From contig CAZOKH010000021.1 in NCBI GenBank assembly GCA_964580315.1, forward strand, positions 1 through 43,856: 43,856 bases of DNA, given 5' to 3'. Both the position numbers and the translations under genes were made by a program. The notes beneath the pieces are model-generated. The model was not told where the DNA came from. It saw nothing but the letters and a program-made list of their open reading frames with translations, and ran no database searches. The stretch comes from CAZOKH01 sp964580315. Its GTDB lineage: Bacteria > Chloroflexota > Anaerolineae > Anaerolineales > Anaerolineaceae. Below, in pieces: positions 43,194 to 43,856 of this stretch. Within the stretch, counting starts at the first letter, position 1. Each line of letters starts with the position of its first letter.

Positions 43194-43856
43194 TGGATTA
43201 TTGGAAAACAATAATGAACAACAACGCGCTTAAAACAACCGCAAAATCAATTATGCAGACCCTATTGCCATTTCTTGTAATTGCGATGATTTGGGAAATT
43301 GCTATGCAACTGCGCTGGTTTCCATCAACCAATTTCTCCTCACCCCTACAAATCCTTCAGCGTTTCATTGATGTAGCCTTTGTGGATGGCATTTTGTGGA
43401 AGCATTTTCTATTAAGTTTTGCCCGATTGGCAATTGGTTTTTCACTTGCGTCTGTCTTAGGATTAATCACCGGCGCACTGCTTTCCATGCAGCCCATGTT
43501 GAATAAAATGTTCGAACCGGTTATTAATCTGCTGGTATCTGTTCCTACCATTGCCTGGGTGCCGGTCTTATTAATCACGATGGGGCTGGGAGATAAAACG
43601 GTCATCACAACGGTTTTCCTGGGCAGTTTCTTTGTAATTGTTTACAATACCATGCGCGGGATTGAAATTGTGGACAAGAACATCATCAACGCGGCGCACT
43701 CGATGGGTGTTCACGGCGTGAAACTGTTCATCAAAGTTCTCATTCCGGCTTCCTTTTTATCTATTCTTACAGGATTACGCCTGGGATTGGGATACGCCTG
43801 GCGCGCGTTGGTGGGCGGTGAAATGCTGTCGGCTATGATTCAGTGGGGCATCGGAA
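43193..43856 (+). CDS. ABC transporter permease, SsuC/TauC-like, second copy, 3' end outside window
   Basis: I translated this frame from the sequence; it is open to the window edge with 221 codons. It is related to the permease just upstream, with hydrophobic segments from about residue 24, VPTIAWVPVLLITMGLGD, and a coupling loop NTMRGIEIVDKNIINAAHSMG near residue 160. The ATG at 43193 overlaps the upstream stop by one base; an in-frame ATG at 43214 is an alternative. Most SsuC/TauC systems use one permease as a homodimer, so two adjacent genes suggest a heterodimer. The ATPase gene is presumably past the edge. Confidence 0.85.
   Translation, partial: MDYWKTIMNNNALKTTAKSIMQTLLPFLVIAMIWEIAMQLRWFPSTNFSSPLQILQRFIDVAFVDGILWKHFLLSFARLAIGFSLASVLGLITGALLSMQPMLNKMFEPVINLLVSVPTIAWVPVLLITMGLGDKTVITTVFLGSFFVIVYNTMRGIEIVDKNIINAAHSMGVHGVKLFIKVLIPASFLSILTGLRLGLGYAWRALVGGEMLSAMIQWGIG

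Overview
The window looks like a chromosomal segment from a member of the Chloroflexota, most likely class Anaerolineae. This is inferred from the mix of a lipoprotein with an NBR1-type Ig-like domain, very large secreted parallel beta-helix proteins with Ala/Glu/Pro-rich spacers, several GT-C type membrane glycosyltransferases, and sugar and ABC-transport islands in moderately GC-rich DNA. No mobile element, phage gene or CRISPR array was seen. The taxonomy has not been tested by a search.

Layout. (1) 1-8040, minus strand: a surface-glycan cluster. It has a nucleotide-sugar dehydrogenase (cut by the window edge), a Gfo/Idh/MocA oxidoreductase, a DegT-family aminotransferase and a left-handed beta-helix acetyltransferase, matching the WbpA/B/E/D route to UDP-diacetamido-uronic acids. 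Behind these lie a fatty acyl-AMP ligase, its acyl carrier protein and a polytopic membrane protein. (2) 8153-12670: a tRNA with anticodon CAT, a GT39-like glycosyltransferase, a DegV protein, an ADP-ribosylglycohydrolase and a class II aldolase. (3) 13028-16811, plus: YgiQ radical SAM protein, THUMP rRNA methyltransferase and a ferredoxin-nitroreductase, tightly packed. (4) 16852-19065, minus: another large GT39-like membrane protein. (5) 19113-27927: a catabolic-looking island. Two tandem alanine-dehydrogenase-like paralogs face a ROK regulator, which is followed by a sugar-type ABC importer with a YhfX-like PLP enzyme embedded between permease and ATPase. Palindromic operators sit on both sides of the divergent promoter region. 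(6) 28139-39140: an NBR1-Ig lipoprotein converging on two giant secreted beta-helix paralogs. (7) 39516-43856, plus: ribonuclease Z, a LysR regulator and an ABC importer of the sulfonate/nitrate/taurine type with two permeases, the second cut by the window edge.

The most interesting signal is not a protein. The leaders of the two beta-helix genes share a core (GGTCGCC, then GGGGAGC, then four bases and TGGCGAAACCGGC). In both, the intervening segments differ in sequence but keep the same pairing. The shared blocks can form a pseudoknot whose 3' strand is also the 5' arm of a terminator hairpin. This looks like an undescribed riboswitch-like attenuator. Also notable are a dispersed palindromic repeat present three times at gene ends with a compensatory base-pair change, a perfect 31-bp palindrome over the ROK promoter, and the YhfX/ABC/dehydrogenase island, which may handle an unrecognised amino-acid-like or opine-like substrate.
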